From the NCBI GenBank assembly GCA_022478985.1, contig JAKSZP010017467.1:22496-86495 (forward strand): a stretch of DNA of 64,000 nt. Reading direction: 5' to 3'. The DNA is from Massospora cicadina (taxonomy: Eukaryota; Entomophthoromycota; Entomophthoromycetes; Entomophthorales; Entomophthoraceae). Position 1 is the first letter of the stretch, and the number at the start of each line of letters is the position of its first letter. Of this stretch, positions 45,500-57,780 are shown piece by piece. Under the pieces are notes generated by a model. That model had not been told where the DNA came from and searched no databases. It saw nothing but the letters and a program-made list of their open reading frames with translations. A program made the position numbers and the translations under genes.

Positions 45500-46862
45500 C
45501 CATTTGACCCAGTTCTATCACGATTCAAGCTTTGAGTGCCCATTTGGGAGTTCTGCACCACTGAGCTGAGCTGAGGCACCACTCACTCTCTCAGTAGCTG
45601 GACCATCTTGAAATCTTTTGTAACCCTTGTTCTGAGAGTTTTTCGTCAAAACTATAGGTAGGTGACCAGAGTTGTGAACTCCAGCCTTAACCAGCACCAT
45701 TTCATTTCCCACTCCCATGGGCTGCATTTGTCCCTGTGTCACCGCCTGCATCTGCTGTTTTGCTGTCCCCTCCATTGACTCCTTGGGGGTCTCTCTCAGG
45801 GATTCAAAATTGTTTGCATTTTCAATATTATTGGTTTACAGAATCAGATTAGCTTTTTTAGCTTCCTCAGCCCTCTCTCTGGCCTCAGCTCATCGCTTTG
45901 CTTTCTCCTCTGCTTTGCATTGTTTGGTGTTGACTGGTTTGATGATCTGATACTCACCATTTTCCCCCGGTTAAATGGGGTTGTTGCCATCTGAAGTTTA
46001 CTGAAAGTTTCATCATTTTCATCCATTTCCTCAAGGGGTCCTCCTCCTCCTACTGCTTGCCTACAGCAGGGCATGCATGGGCCCAATGCCCAAGTGCCTG
46101 GAAGTGCTGGCAGATGGGAGGAGACTTCTCTGGGGGTTTTTTGAAGGGATCAGATGATTGTCCCTCCAGCAAGATGAACTGTGCGACATGTGGGATCAGT
46201 TGGGATTAGCTTCTACTTTGGGCTTGGGGTCATTAACCATGATCGCCTTCCCGCTGTAGAGTCATGGCATGAGGTGGAAGCGCTGCAGCTCAAACTGCTT
46301 CACTCTTCTATACTCCTCAAGGCCTTTGATTAGCTCTGCTTCAATGAAGTCGCGGTAGAGATCAGTAGGGAGATCTTCAAAGGAGATGAAGAGGTCATTC
46401 TCCTTGTTCCAGCGGGTGTGATGTACCTTTATGTGGTGGGGTACACCTTTGATGGTCACTTCAATGATGACCTTTGCTGCAGTGTTCCCCTGCTCCACTG
46501 TGGTGAAGCCAATATCTACAATACTTGTTAGAATTCTTGCTTAAAAATGGCATTTTCAAAAAATTCTTTCTTTTTTTGGTAATCACCATCAAGATCTCTG
46601 GGTATTTGAACCCAAAGTTCACTATAATCCCATGCTTAACAGGGGAGGAGGGTAGTGAATGTCAGATATTATTATAAAGCATATGCTGGTGGAGCATTTT
46701 CAAGTACCCTTCAGTATGGACTTGCATCTGTACTTTGGTCTGGTTCACGTGGCTAACCAGGAGCTCCTTGTGGGAGCTTTTGATGCCCTTGGGGAATGAC
46801 ATGTTGGTGTAATTACCACCCTTTGCAATGTTCGCCCAGGACTTCTGATTGGAGTTGTGCAT
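45500..46862 (-). pseudogene. LINE B3 ORF1
   Basis: The ATG at 46862 opens MHNSNQKSWANIAKGG. The RRM-like block KENDLFISFEDLPTDLYRD lies at 46498-46262, and the variant zinc knuckle C-QH-F-QALG-H-WAHA-C near 46070-46120. C-terminal EEMDENDETFSKLQ is near 45990-46040. It is very similar to B2 over the whole length, with frameshifts near 46505 and 46050. Confidence 0.8.
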
Positions 46863-46947
46863 CTTTTCCTTCTGTACCAATTATTGAATGTTCAAGTTCA
46901 ACTTGAATCTTCCTTTGCTCTATAAAAGTGACACATATGAGAAAAAA

Positions 46948-46967
46948 ATAATAATAATAGTAATAAT
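46948..46967. repeat. (AAT)n microsatellite between divergent LINEs B3 and E
   Basis: Short AAT/AGT-AAT run. B3 starts to the left on the minus strand, E to the right on the plus strand. Confidence 0.85.
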
Positions 46968-47110
46968 TGATTTTCTTTCCTGTAAGCATCACTTTTGTTT
47001 ACAGGTGATTAAATTGATTCAACCTATTAAATCTTGCCTTAATTGTGACATCCAATCAGGGGATGACAATATGACTGAATCCACTGAACTCACACACCTA
47101 TGCAGCAGCA

Positions 47111-48363
47111 ATGAAGGGTAACAGCATGGCCCAAAAGGCCCAGCTGCTCAACTTTAACCATAGTGCAAAAAGGGACCATATGTCCCAAGCAATGACTATC
47201 TCAATATGGTCCAAGATTTCCACAAAATTGGCAAAATCAGCCACACATTTCCCAAGTCCTCTTGTGAATTTGAAGTGCGCATTAACTTTGCCATTGAGGA
47301 ACCTCTATGATATGAAGCAGTATGTCAGGCTATCCCAGGACGCTTCCCAGAAGCTGTAAGCTTGACTGAAAAACTCACAATGGGAACCTTAGATCTTGGC
47401 TTCACTACTGCTGAGGCTGCAGATGCACCATAACTGCCCCATTTGAAGTCACCTACACTAAGGTGAGAGTATGCAAGGAGCCTGAACAAATTACAGCCAA
47501 TATCCCAATCACATGCACCTATTTTTGGGATGATGAAAACTTGTTTGTAGTACTAAAAGGACTCCCAACCACTGAAAAGCAGGACTACCTGGAGGCAGCA
47601 CTAACAAGCGGCCTGAGCGCATATGGTGAACTAGTCTATTTTGAAATGGAGAAAAACTGCCTCCTGGCCCACCTGGCTACAGACAAGGCTGTAACAATGC
47701 TATGCCCAAGCATGGATGCTGATGAAGACATCAATACAATACCACCAAAGTGTACATCTTGGACCCAAAGGGGAATCAGTCTCGCCCTTTCTCAGTCTGC
47801 CCAGAAAAGAGCCCGCCCATATGCATGAGCTGCAACAAAGTAGGTCATAAAAACAATGCCTGTCCGGCTACATGGGAGGGAAAAAGTTATTGAGTGTGAA
47901 GAAAGTCTGAAGGATATAAATCATGGGGACGCATTAACAGCTCACTTCTGGGAATCACAGGCTAACTATGAGGTGGTCTAACCAGTCTCTCCAGAGCAAC
48001 GTAAAGAAGCGAAGATGGCCAGAAAAGCTGCGGAGAAGGCCAAGCAGAAGAAGCTGAAGGAGGAGAAGGAAGCAGCATCTTGGGAGAGCAGCCAAGTGCA
48101 ACATTGAGCAATAACAAGAGCACCTCTCTAGTATGACCACCCCTAAGACAGCCCAGCAGCCACAAGATTATGAGCAATGGTCATTCTTATCAGAAATGGA
48201 CTATACACACTTTCTACCTGTACACAATGGAGCCCAACCCATTCAAGTACCAGTAAACAAACCCATTTTACAAGCTAACAGTTTCTCAAACCTAAACGGG
48301 ATGGAGGACAACAGTGCTCACTGTATGGAGAACCCAAATCTGAACTCTGGGCCACCAGAATAG
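47111..48363 (+). pseudogene. LINE E ORF1
   Basis: Starts at the ATG at 47111 (MKGNSMAQK). The RRM-like block DENLFVVLKGLPTTEKQDYL is in the open frame 47463-47828. An intact zinc knuckle C-MS-C-NKVG-H-KNNA-C is at 47822-47863. A charged Ala/Lys/Glu stretch (KLKEEKEAA) lies near 48050-48080 and a polar C-terminus at 48133-48363. Three or more frame breaks. Confidence 0.78.
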
Positions 48364-48479
48364 CAATCAAGTACACCACCAGCCCAAACCATTTATGTGG
48401 GTCCTATAACTAGGTCCAGACTCAAGCAAGCCACCGCAGCTGCACAGGGTCAATCTGGCCTCATGCAGTCATATCAGGC

Positions 48480-51400
48480 GTGCTGGGATCGCTAATGATT
48501 GGGACTTCAACATAGCAGGACACTCATCCAATAAGTCCCTGGATAAGAAACGTGGTCTCCTGATAAACCCACCGGTGGATGTGCTTGCCTTGCAGGAGAG
48601 CAAGTGCACCACTGGAAATGAGGAAGAGTGGTCCAGGCTCTTTCTCCCTTTGCGAACATTCTGGACCAGCTTTTGTGGATTTGTAGTCAAAGCAACAGCT
48701 GCCATCACAATTACCAACTATTACTCTCATTTGGAAGGAAGGGCTCTAGTTCTGGCCTTCAAATGGGGGAACCAATCATATCAGGACACTTTAGTATATT
48801 CCCCTGTTGAAGAGGACAAAAGGGAAGAGTTTTTGAGCAACCTAATTGCTTGAACCTTCCAGAAGAAACGATTTACCTAGGGGACTTCAATTGTTGGCTG
48901 GACGGAAATTGTGACAGATGGCCAAATGTCACAAACCAACCAATAGGATCAAGCCAATTACAGCAATTAATGACATCAAAATGTCTTCTAGATGCCAAAC
49001 CATTCTCAGAATCATACTTTCCAAATCTGAAGCGGCCAAATATTGTAGGTAATCAACTAATCAGCGCCACTAGACTGGATTGGATACTCATACCCGTGTC
49101 GTTGGAATCATAAGCTGAAGATTTTTCAACAATTGACTTACATCTATCAGACTACAGAGTGGTGAAAATTAGTATCCAAGAAAAGGAAGAACCACCCAAG
49201 AACCAACGTTGGAAAAGGATTCTGCCAAAGAACGTGAATCTGATCCAAGTAGAAGATCAGACAAAAAGACATGTAGTTGAACTAGCCAAATGCACCTACT
49301 CTGATACCTTATGGCAGCAGTTGCAAAGGTTAAAAAAGGAAATTCTATCCGCCCCAGCCCATGCAGCATCCCGTTGCACAAGGAAGGAAATGGCAAAACT
49401 TTCCAAAGCTCAGAAAAAATTCAACCATCTGGAAAGATACCCACCCTGTAGTGGTTACTCACCACAGTGGGCTAAAGATTGGGTGAAACAGACACTAATT
49501 GTCAAGAAACACAAACAACTCCAAATGCACATAGAGGCCCTCTGAGCAGGTGCCATATGGGCTGTTCAAGGGGACTGACCATCCAAGTTTTTCTATCAAA
49601 CTTACAAAATGAGGTCAAAAATGCCAGTCTCACTGAACTCCAAACATGCGAAGGCCAAACCACTAGCAACACAGAAGAGGTAGCATCCATCACCCACTCC
49701 TACTACTCAGAACTGTATAAGGAAGCCCCAACAGAGAAAGCTGCTAAGAACTACTTCATCAATGCTGTTTCCAACCATGCCAAGCATTTAGCCAACCTTG
49801 TTGACCCCATAACGGAGGATGAGCTAGCACAGGTTCTATGGATGCTCCCTACCAACAAGTCACCAGGACCAGACGGCATCCCCTATAAATACTATAAAGC
49901 ACACTATGAAGTAATAAAGAAGCACATGCTATCTCTCTTTAACTCAAGTCTGAAAGAGGGGAAAGTGATCCCTGGAGGCGCAGAAGCCTATACCATAGTG
50001 CTGCACAAAAAAAGGACCGTACTGACTGAACAACTGGCGCCCAATATCTCTAATCAACGCGGATATGAAGATAATGGGAAAGATAATGGCTAAGCGTCTC
50101 TCAGAAAAAGCCAAGGAGTGCATTGCCCCACAACAGCAGGGTTCACCCCAGGGAAGAGCATTTGGGACAACATCCACCAAGTAACAAACACACTGGGAGG
50201 AGCATCCAAGGGCACACTTTGCTTTCTAGACCAAGCTAAGGCATATGACAGAGTTGACTGGGAATACTTGGCGGCTATACTTCACAAACAGGATTCCCCA
50301 AACCCTTTATCTCATGGATAGCGAACCATCAGCTATCATCCACCTTCTCAGTTCTAGGTTCTGCATTCATTCCGCCTCATGTCACACCAGAAAAGGCCTC
50401 CGTCAAGGGGCTCCTTAGCCCTATCTTGTACAACCTCACAATTGACCCCCTCCTACGGATGATGGAGAAACAGTTATATGGCATTGAGTGCAAGGAAAAA
50501 AACCACTTAAAGTTTTGGCCTTTGCAGATGACTGTGTAGTAGGGTCTCCTCCAAGGCGGATTCCAAAAAAGTAAAGGAGATAATCAGCCTGTATGAAAAA
50601 GCCTCTAAATCCAAACTAAACAAAACCAAATCATAAGCCTTGGTGCTATCAGATGCTAAGCGCTCAGGCCCTAAAAACAAGAGGATAAAAAGAAAAGTCG
50701 CAAACACAAGCAAAGTGAAGAAGTGTAAAAAATCCAGCTTTGTCAACCACCTTTTCAGATGCCTTGCCTAAAGGAACCCATCATTCACCTAGGGATCCTC
50801 ATCACAAGTGCAGGTATAGCAACACAAGAGGTGGAAAAGAGAAGCTACTTCAGGATATCCAAAGACAGTGGCAAAGTGGAAGTTCAGGAAGACATCTCTG
50901 GCTGGAAAATTTCGCCTTGCCAACACTGTGCTCTTCTCAAAAATTTGGTACCCTACACATGCTATCGCCTTTAGCAATTTTTTTTTAAAAAAACTCACAT
51001 CAATTTTACAACCTTGGTTCTGGGGATCATGCTCCCCCCATCCAGGATCACCACACTAAGGGGGCCAACTTCTGAAGGCGGGATGGTGCTAATAGACCCT
51101 GAATGCAACGCCGTGAACATATACAAAAACGAATCAGTGCTGCGACCTCAAAAGAAGGGAGTCCGCCTCCATGGGCATCAGCAGCAAGGACCCAAATAGC
51201 CAGAAACCTAGCTCTCAGGAACCAGGATCCCCAACCACCCTATTCAATTACCTAGGTTCACGCCCAGGGTTAGTAGGGCCATGGGATGCGATTCCTGAGG
51301 CCAAGGCGATGCTCCGTTATTTTAAAATATTAAAAATAGAAACTAGAATAAAACTCAAATCTCATAAAACGTGCCAAGGGTGAAAATGGAAAATTCTAAA

Positions 51401-51914
51401 ACTCAATAAGCACCCAGCACCACCAGCCAATGCAAATTCTAAGGACCCAAGCATCCATCCAATCCCAGTGCCAGATTCACGGGGAATAAACTCTCCTGAA
51501 CTATGTAATACTACTTGGAGAATATCAATTGAGCCACTACTCCACCCCAAAATTACAACCCTGCATTGGAGAGTTGCTAAACAACAATTTGGACAGACGA
51601 GCGATCAAACGCCACACACAAGCAGTGCACAGTGTGAAGCGAAGAAGATTCACTGCACCACAGGTATGTTTCATATAACAGTGATAAGAGTCTGAGAAGA
51701 AGCGGTGCGCTTAGCACAGCTAAAATCCACAAATCCCAACCACATAGCCAAGGACTGGCTCTTCCAGGCCAGGTCAAGGTATCAAGACCTTGATTGCAAT
51801 AAGAAAATTTTCGTTTTAGCATTATGGGCGATCCATAGTAACTGGGTTGCTGCCACTGCAAGCCCACAAGGGTCTTACCCAGCTAGGCTGTCAATAACTT
51901 TTGCTTTAGTATAA
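48480..51914 (+). pseudogene. LINE E ORF2: endonuclease and RT
   Basis: Endonuclease: DFNIAGHSS near 48501, VDVLALQESK with the catalytic Glu near 48575, LGDFNCWLDG near 48880, TRLDWILI near 49070, LSDYRVV near 49150. RT: NKSPGPDGIPYKYY near 49855, GFTPGKSIWDNIH near 50140, CFLDQAKAYDRVDW near 50220, LRQGA (frameshift) LSPILYNL near 50400-50440, and catalytic FADD at 50521-50532. IIHLGILITSAG (thumb entry) is near 50770. The C-terminal part to 51914 is Cys/His- and Trp-containing but broken. Confidence 0.85.
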
Positions 51915-52243
51915 ACAAAAACTTTGGCTACTGGCTGTTTGGGGATGCCATACCACCAAAACAGCGTGCGCAAGTAGCATCTTGGGCCAATTCACATTGT
52001 TCAAAATTTTCATGGTGCAACAAACATGTTTGTGGAAAGCCCATTTACCCAAGGCAACCAAAGTCTCCCCAACAGCAACCCACAGCAATGCGCGATGCCA
52101 AGGTTGTGTAAATAGCATCTAACCACTTTAAAATAATCCCTTTTACTCGCCTATCCCATCCCTCAAGTGCATCGTCTCCAGTCATGTATTACTGATTAAA
52201 AATTAATAAAAATAAAAAATAAAATAGTAATAATCGTAATAAT

Positions 52244-53929
52244 TTAACACATTTGAACATAATTTAATTTATAGATTCTGAGGCCACATCACTACTGGGT
52301 TGGATGACCCTTCTTTGGGAGGGGGAGGAGAGTGAGATCAAAGCCAAAGGGGCAACTTGGGCTTGCCAAGGATTGCTGGAGCTGCAGTGGGTGTAGTTAA
52401 ACTTTTTGGAATTGTCAAAGAATAGCTGGTTGAACCAGACTGAGAAACCAAAGACAAAACGCCTGAGTTAACCTTAGCACGTAGCATGGAAGAGCTGGAC
52501 TTTAAGAAGACAGATCTATCCTGAACCAAGAGGCTATATAATGTAGTGATCATATTCTAAAGGTCAAGAAAAATTGGATGTTGTGACTAAGGAAGAAGAA
52601 TACCATCCGCTTTTATCCAGTCAAGGTGGGGGAAGTGTTTAATGGTTGACTGGACCTTAATTGTTGGTATTTATGGACCAAAAATATCCTAAGTATATCC
52701 AAAGCTTGGGATCCACGGCCTATCAAATCCACTTAATTATATTTTAATAGTTAGCATGGGCCTGGGGCTTTGTTATTTAAGTCAGACTTAATAATAGTTG
52801 ACTTTATGACTTGAGCTCATGGGCTTAGTTGGTCAATGTCAAAATTAGTTCTTAATGTTGAATGAGTTTTTGATTAAATTAACTAGTAACTAGTGGTATG
52901 AATCAACTTGGTATGTGCTACCAATTGCTCAAGAGGAGCAACGGTTTAGCTATTTTCAGAGCGCATCAGATAAATCGCTGTCCTGAGTTAACTGTCAGTT
53001 AGACAACGACCCTGAGGCCATGTGGAGTTACCACAGAGTCTTATAGATTGTAGACCCGCAGATGTATCTATTGCGCTCCACTGGCTAAGTGCCAATGAGA
53101 AATGAGGTGTCATGGGTGAGATGTGGTTAACATTGAACACTATAAATTTTCTCTAATTTGATACAAATAAAAAACAATCTTTAAGCATAACAATTTAATA
53201 GTTTAATATACAAGCTTTTTGTATTTAATACTTTTTTGTTGTATTAAGTTGAAGAATTACTTGGGATAAGAAGGATCAGGGCAGTGAGCCATTGTACAAG
53301 TAAACGACAGAAGAATACAGCCTTGAAGTATCATTTCCAAAGAGTTTATATCTTGACTATGGTCACCGTCTGGTCTATTGTCTCCATATAATAGGCGCTC
53401 AAAACTCTGACTTCTCTCCTCAGAAGAACCAGCCCATCTGAAGTAGGCCAAAACTTCAACAGGCAGAAACCCTACATTAGGACTTGTATAGTATATATGA
53501 AACAATATTTATTAGAATAAAGCCTCGAAGTATTTATAGTATTTTAAGGCTAAAATTGAGAGTTAAAGAGAGGATCAAAGATAAGCGGAAGGTAGATAAG
53601 CAAAGGTAAATGAGTAGAGTGTAGATAAGTAAGGTACTAAGCAATAGATAGTAAGTAATTCCTATCTTAGTGAAAATTGTTGGCTTTGTTTGCTTATATA
53701 ATAATAATTATTAAATGATTAATTATCCTTGACTTTAGTCTCAGGTAATTGTAAAACTCAAATAACTATCAGGTGCAAACTTAACAGTTTTATAACAGTT
53801 GAAAAAATCGAAATACTATTAAATATTATCAGGGATGATCCCTGATACATTGAGTTAGTTCAGCTCAAGCTAATGAGGAGCACAACTCAGCATTCATCTT
53901 TAATTAAATACTAATAAGTCAATACCCTT
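52244..53929. other. AT-rich region, possible LTR or gag remnants
   Basis: A minus-strand frame with a true ATG at 52553 (to 52338, 71 residues, Ser-rich) and another at 53505-53257 are open but carry no recognised domain. They could be start fragments of gag from a lost element. 53500-53860 is A-rich and LTR-like in texture, but no partner repeat is visible in the window. Confidence 0.35.
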
Positions 53930-55230
53930 AGTAAGAGGCTTCACCCACAAGAGATTGAATCCTGAAAACAAGAAAATTTTAAATATTTTGAAGGCCAATC
54001 GCTTCCTTCCCACTCTGAGTATGACCTGGCCTTTCATTTGACAAGAAAGCAAAAAAATTCAACTTTCCCTCTGTACCACTATACAGAGCAAGAGGATAAG
54101 GCCCTATAGGTGTTGTTATACAACATGCTCCTGAAAAGGTGGGCTTTCCAAATCCTCCATTACATTCCCCATTGTATTTGCTCAAAAGGCTGATGGTACA
54201 CTGCACCTGTGTGTGGACTATGGCCATTTGAATAATATTGCCATGCACAGTCCCTATCCACTCCCCTGAGCAGACCATCAGCCAGGCATTTGCCAAATAC
54301 TGGTTGTTTTACAAGCTCGACCTTGTGAAAGACTTCAATAAAATCTGGGTATCAGAAGGTCAGGAATGGCTAATGGCCATTCATACCAAGCAGGGTATTT
54401 TTCAATTCTGTGTAATGCTCTTCAGTCTTAAGAATGTTCCCGCTACCTTTCAGTACATGATTGATGACGTTCTGGGCAATCTTTATTTCAGTTTAACAGT
54501 GGCGTACATTGATAATATTCTAGTACACTCTCCCACTCCCAAACAGCATGCAAAGGAGCTGGAAGTTGGACTGGAGGCGCTGAATAAGGAAGATCTTAAC
54601 TTACAGCCCTAAATTGTGAGTTTTTAAGGGAAAAGGTTCCCTTCTTGTGAAACCTTGTCTTTAAGAATGGTTATGTTATTCTGCTCATCAAACTCAATGC
54701 TTTCCTTTCCTGGACCACGACCACCATGAAGAAGCAGCTGCCTAATTTCTAGGGGACAAAAATTCTCTTGTAAAAAATTTTACCAGATTTTTCTTAGTTG
54801 GCGGCGCCTCTTCGTCCCCTGATGGGGAAGATTATTCATTCAAAGGATGGCGGATTGCCAATGCACATTTGAGGCAATCAGTCAAGTTTTTGTGGCACCT
54901 CTAAACCTTAAGCATGCTAATTCCTCCCAGCCTTTTATCTTGGCATACAATGCCTTAGCAACTGCAGTGGAAGAAGTCCTGCTTCAGGATCACAATGGGG
55001 CGGAACAACCCATTGCCTACTTCTTGCATAAGTTCTCCACCTTGGAACAATCCTGGGTCATTTGCAATAAGGATCAATACACTGTTTCATGGTTGCTTAG
55101 ACACTGGTGGTACCTTCACTAAAGCGCATGACATGGAGTGGTTGTCGAAATTGACCACAAAGCCTAATGCACTTCAGAAAGCCTCAGAAGTTGGCGCACT
55201 GTCAGGCTAAGACGTTTCATGAACTGTTCA
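53930..55230 (+). pseudogene. Ty3/Gypsy RT-RNase H fragment (Gypsy 3)
   Basis: Plus-strand remnant. The pre-RT linker (YDLAFHLTRKQ, then FPLYHYTEQEDKAL) is near 54010-54110. RT lies at 54238-54612, with FCVMLFSLKNVPATFQYM before the catalytic box. That box reads YIDN at 54505-54516, the last catalytic Asp being Asn. RNase H follows at 54847-55122 (FILAYNALATAVEEVL) and the end of the RNase H linker (KPNAL ... EVGALSG) near 55160-55210. Stops and frameshifts throughout, and no LTRs were identified. It is on the opposite strand to the two Gypsy fragments to its right. Confidence 0.82.
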
Positions 55231-56209
55231 GATTTGATTTCAGATACAAGTTTGTAAAGGATTCACTAAACATTCTCCCCAATCTGTTGATCCATAACCC
55301 TTCCCTGAGTTTCAGAACCCATCGTGCTAAGGAATGCCTGGATTTTGGTGTGGGTACGCCTATACCCATAGGGGCAGCCAAGGTCCAGTGAGCACCTCTG
55401 TATTCAGGGGACAATGGGCGGGTGCGTCAGAGGAGGTGGCTATAAGGCTCCACTCCATATAGTTGTTGCCAATATATGTTTATGTTTATTACAATTACTA
55501 ACAAATAAGTTTTTACAATAATATTTTGAAATTAAGCAAAAGGGAAACTTCTAAAAAACGAAAAAGATAATCCAACACACTACCAAAAGCAGTGTACTGG
55601 GTTATATAGTGGTACGGGGAGAGCTGTTAAACTGATTCACGGTAGTTGGTTCAATTTCTGATTTCAAACTTTAATAATTTACAGTTTCAAACCAACGACA
55701 TTTTTATATTATTAGTTGACTTCCAAACTATTCTCGGGTCATTTTCCTCAAATTCCAGAAATCTGATTTCACGTTTTAATTATGGATTGGAGTGACGAGT
55801 TCAAAACTTGTTGTTTGCTCTCTTTTCCTCGACTTTCCCAGTGAATTGGCTTATTAGGTATGTTTTTGTTATGCAGGTTGGCTTCTTTATAAACCAACCG
55901 TTGGAGGCAGGTGATGGGGGCCGTGGTATGGTGGCTAATAATTTTTTGAAGCCTTCATAAATTTGGTGGGTTTTCCTTAAATAAAGACCAGCTCATTTTG
56001 AGACTTGAGTGAATATGGGCTGGTATGTAGATGGATACAATGTGTGGGCAATCAGGGAGGGGCTTTGGCTACCCATTCTCGTTTAGGGTATGCCTTAAGC
56101 CAGAGATATGGGTGAGAGGAAGGGCCTTAAAATTTAAATCCTTTCTGGTTCCTAAAGGGCCACACCCCTGTCCAGCTTGATGTCTGTCCCCAGTGGCCTT
56201 ACAATACCC
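55231..56209. other. No gene recognised
   Basis: Mixed sequence between two Gypsy fragments in opposite orientation. It may contain the 3' untranslated region and LTR of the minus-strand element to its right, but no terminal repeat pair could be matched. Confidence 0.35.
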
Positions 56210-57780
56210 TTTACTTGACAGGTAGGGTTAATACTCCCTTCAAGTGCTTTTGCCAAGAATAATTTTGTGAGGAGTGGGGAGTTAGATGGCAGCTAGGGTG
56301 GCGGACTTGGGTGGTCAGGTGCAGAAACATTTGTATTCTCCTTGTGAAATTCCTCAAGTAACTCCTTACAGTTGGTACAGTTCTTGGATGGTGCCCAGCT
56401 GTTCTATATGATGTATATCCCTTCCATGACACCAGTTAGTGCACTTGCCGTTTAACCCACCTGGAATCCAAAACATTTTTACCTCAAATTCAGGGACTCC
56501 TCCCCCATGATGGCCTCAACCTCTTTTGGTTTCTTGCCTCAAAAAGGAGTGAGTGAGGAAGCATGAAACTAGGTATTGATTTATAATAAGGGGGTAATTC
56601 CAAGTGGAAAGCGCCATTGTTCAGGACCTTGGCAATAGGAAATGGTCCTGCCCTTTTGAAAGCTAATTTCTGACATGGTACCTTGATGTGCAGATTCTTA
56701 GTGTCCACCATCACCAAATTCCCTTCTTGATAATTGTGGTCTTCATGTCGCTTCTTATCTGCATATAGTTTGGGACCATTGGATAATTTAGTAAGTTGTT
56801 TCTGGACTTGTTGGTGGATCTTCTTGATGAGTATGATGAAGATATCTGCTTCTGGGATATTACTACGCGTCTGAGGTCCAATGGTGAAGCAGGGTTGAAC
56901 CCCAGATTGAATACATTGGTGCACTCCTGTTGACTAATGGAGGAACTTGTTATAGAAAATTTGGGCCAAAGGAAGGTCCACTGCCCATGTGTCTTAAGAA
57001 GTAGTTGCGTAGCATCGGAAATACTGCTCTAAGTGCTGGTTTGTATGCTCCATTTGGCCATCATATCGAGGGTGATAAGCTGTTGATCTGCAAGGCTTAA
57101 TTTTTAGCATTTCTTTTAAGGCCTCCCAAAAACGCGATGTGAACAGAGGTCCCTGTCACTGATTATTTCCTGTAAACCCCCAAACAAGGCAAATGCATAC
57201 TCTATAAAAAACCGTTCCATGTCCTCAGAAGTTGTGGTTGTCATACAGGGGATAAAGTAGCATACTTTGTAAAGAGATTTACTACCACCATGATCATGTC
57301 ATACCCATGAGAGTTGGGTAAGCTTACAATGAAGTCCACTGACAATGATGGTAATGAACCTGCCTCTTGCTGGAGAGGGTGCAGAAGGTCTTTTCGTCCT
57401 GTCCTATCTGTCTTTTAACTGGTATAGACTAAGCATTGCTCAATCCAAATGGAGATTTCCTTTGTCAGCACATTACAATCAGAACCCTCGCTTGATTATA
57501 TTTAATACATTTTTTATGCTAGGATGCCCTAAGTTGGGGGATCGTGATGTTCCCTTATGATGCGGGAACGCATCACATAAGAAAGAAAAAATTTGCCACA
57601 AACTATATTACCCCTATCCTTTCAGGAATATCATCCAGAAGGGGCGTACCCGCTTCAATCTTCCCTAGGAGTTCCTGCCCTTCAAGATCTGTGGAATGGG
57701 ATGCTGAAACAGCATCCAGGAGAGAACCCACGCTGTTAGGTGCACCAGGGCTGGATCAGAGTGGTAATTTTAGTTACTGT
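56210..57780 (-). pseudogene. Ty3/Gypsy integrase with chromodomain (Gypsy 4)
   Basis: The minus strand reads from a linker (57780), through an integrase zinc-binding region with two His (HHDPPT then GHPSIKNVL near 57480-57550) and the first catalytic Asp (SVDFIVSLPNSHGYDM near 57290-57345), to LEQYFRCYATTS near 57000-57030. The 56924-56490 frame has LYADKKRHEDHNYQEGNLV and the GPF motif KRAGPFPIAKVL. A chromodomain (LVSWKGY near 56410-56430, then RTVPTVRSYLRNF) ends the protein, so it is a chromovirus. Only the 3' half of pol is present, with several stops. Confidence 0.82.

Larger units (their letters stand above)
40511..46947 (-). mobile_element. LINE family B, copy B3 (near full length)
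   Basis: Minus strand, about 6.4 kb, longer than B1 because it carries four minisatellite units. 5' box 46918-46947, ORF1 ATG at 46862, ORF2 from about 45465 to 40617, tail with GTAGCATATTTGTCCC and an (ATT)n run at 40511-40534. The 5' end abuts an (AAT)n run from which LINE E starts in the opposite direction. Confidence 0.9.
46968..52243 (+). mobile_element. LINE family E, degenerate full-length copy
   Basis: Plus-strand non-LTR element of about 5.3 kb: 5' box TGATTTTCTTTCC ... CATCACTTTTG at 46968-47000, ORF1 from 47111, ORF2 from about 48480, A/T-rich tail with TAA triplets at 52196-52243. Its RT has the short palm-to-thumb distance of ordinary LINEs (about 250 bp), unlike family B. Confidence 0.87.

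Noticed and set aside
53500..53860. An LTR
   Set aside because: The A-rich texture is suggestive but no matching second copy or TG...CA boundary was found in the window.
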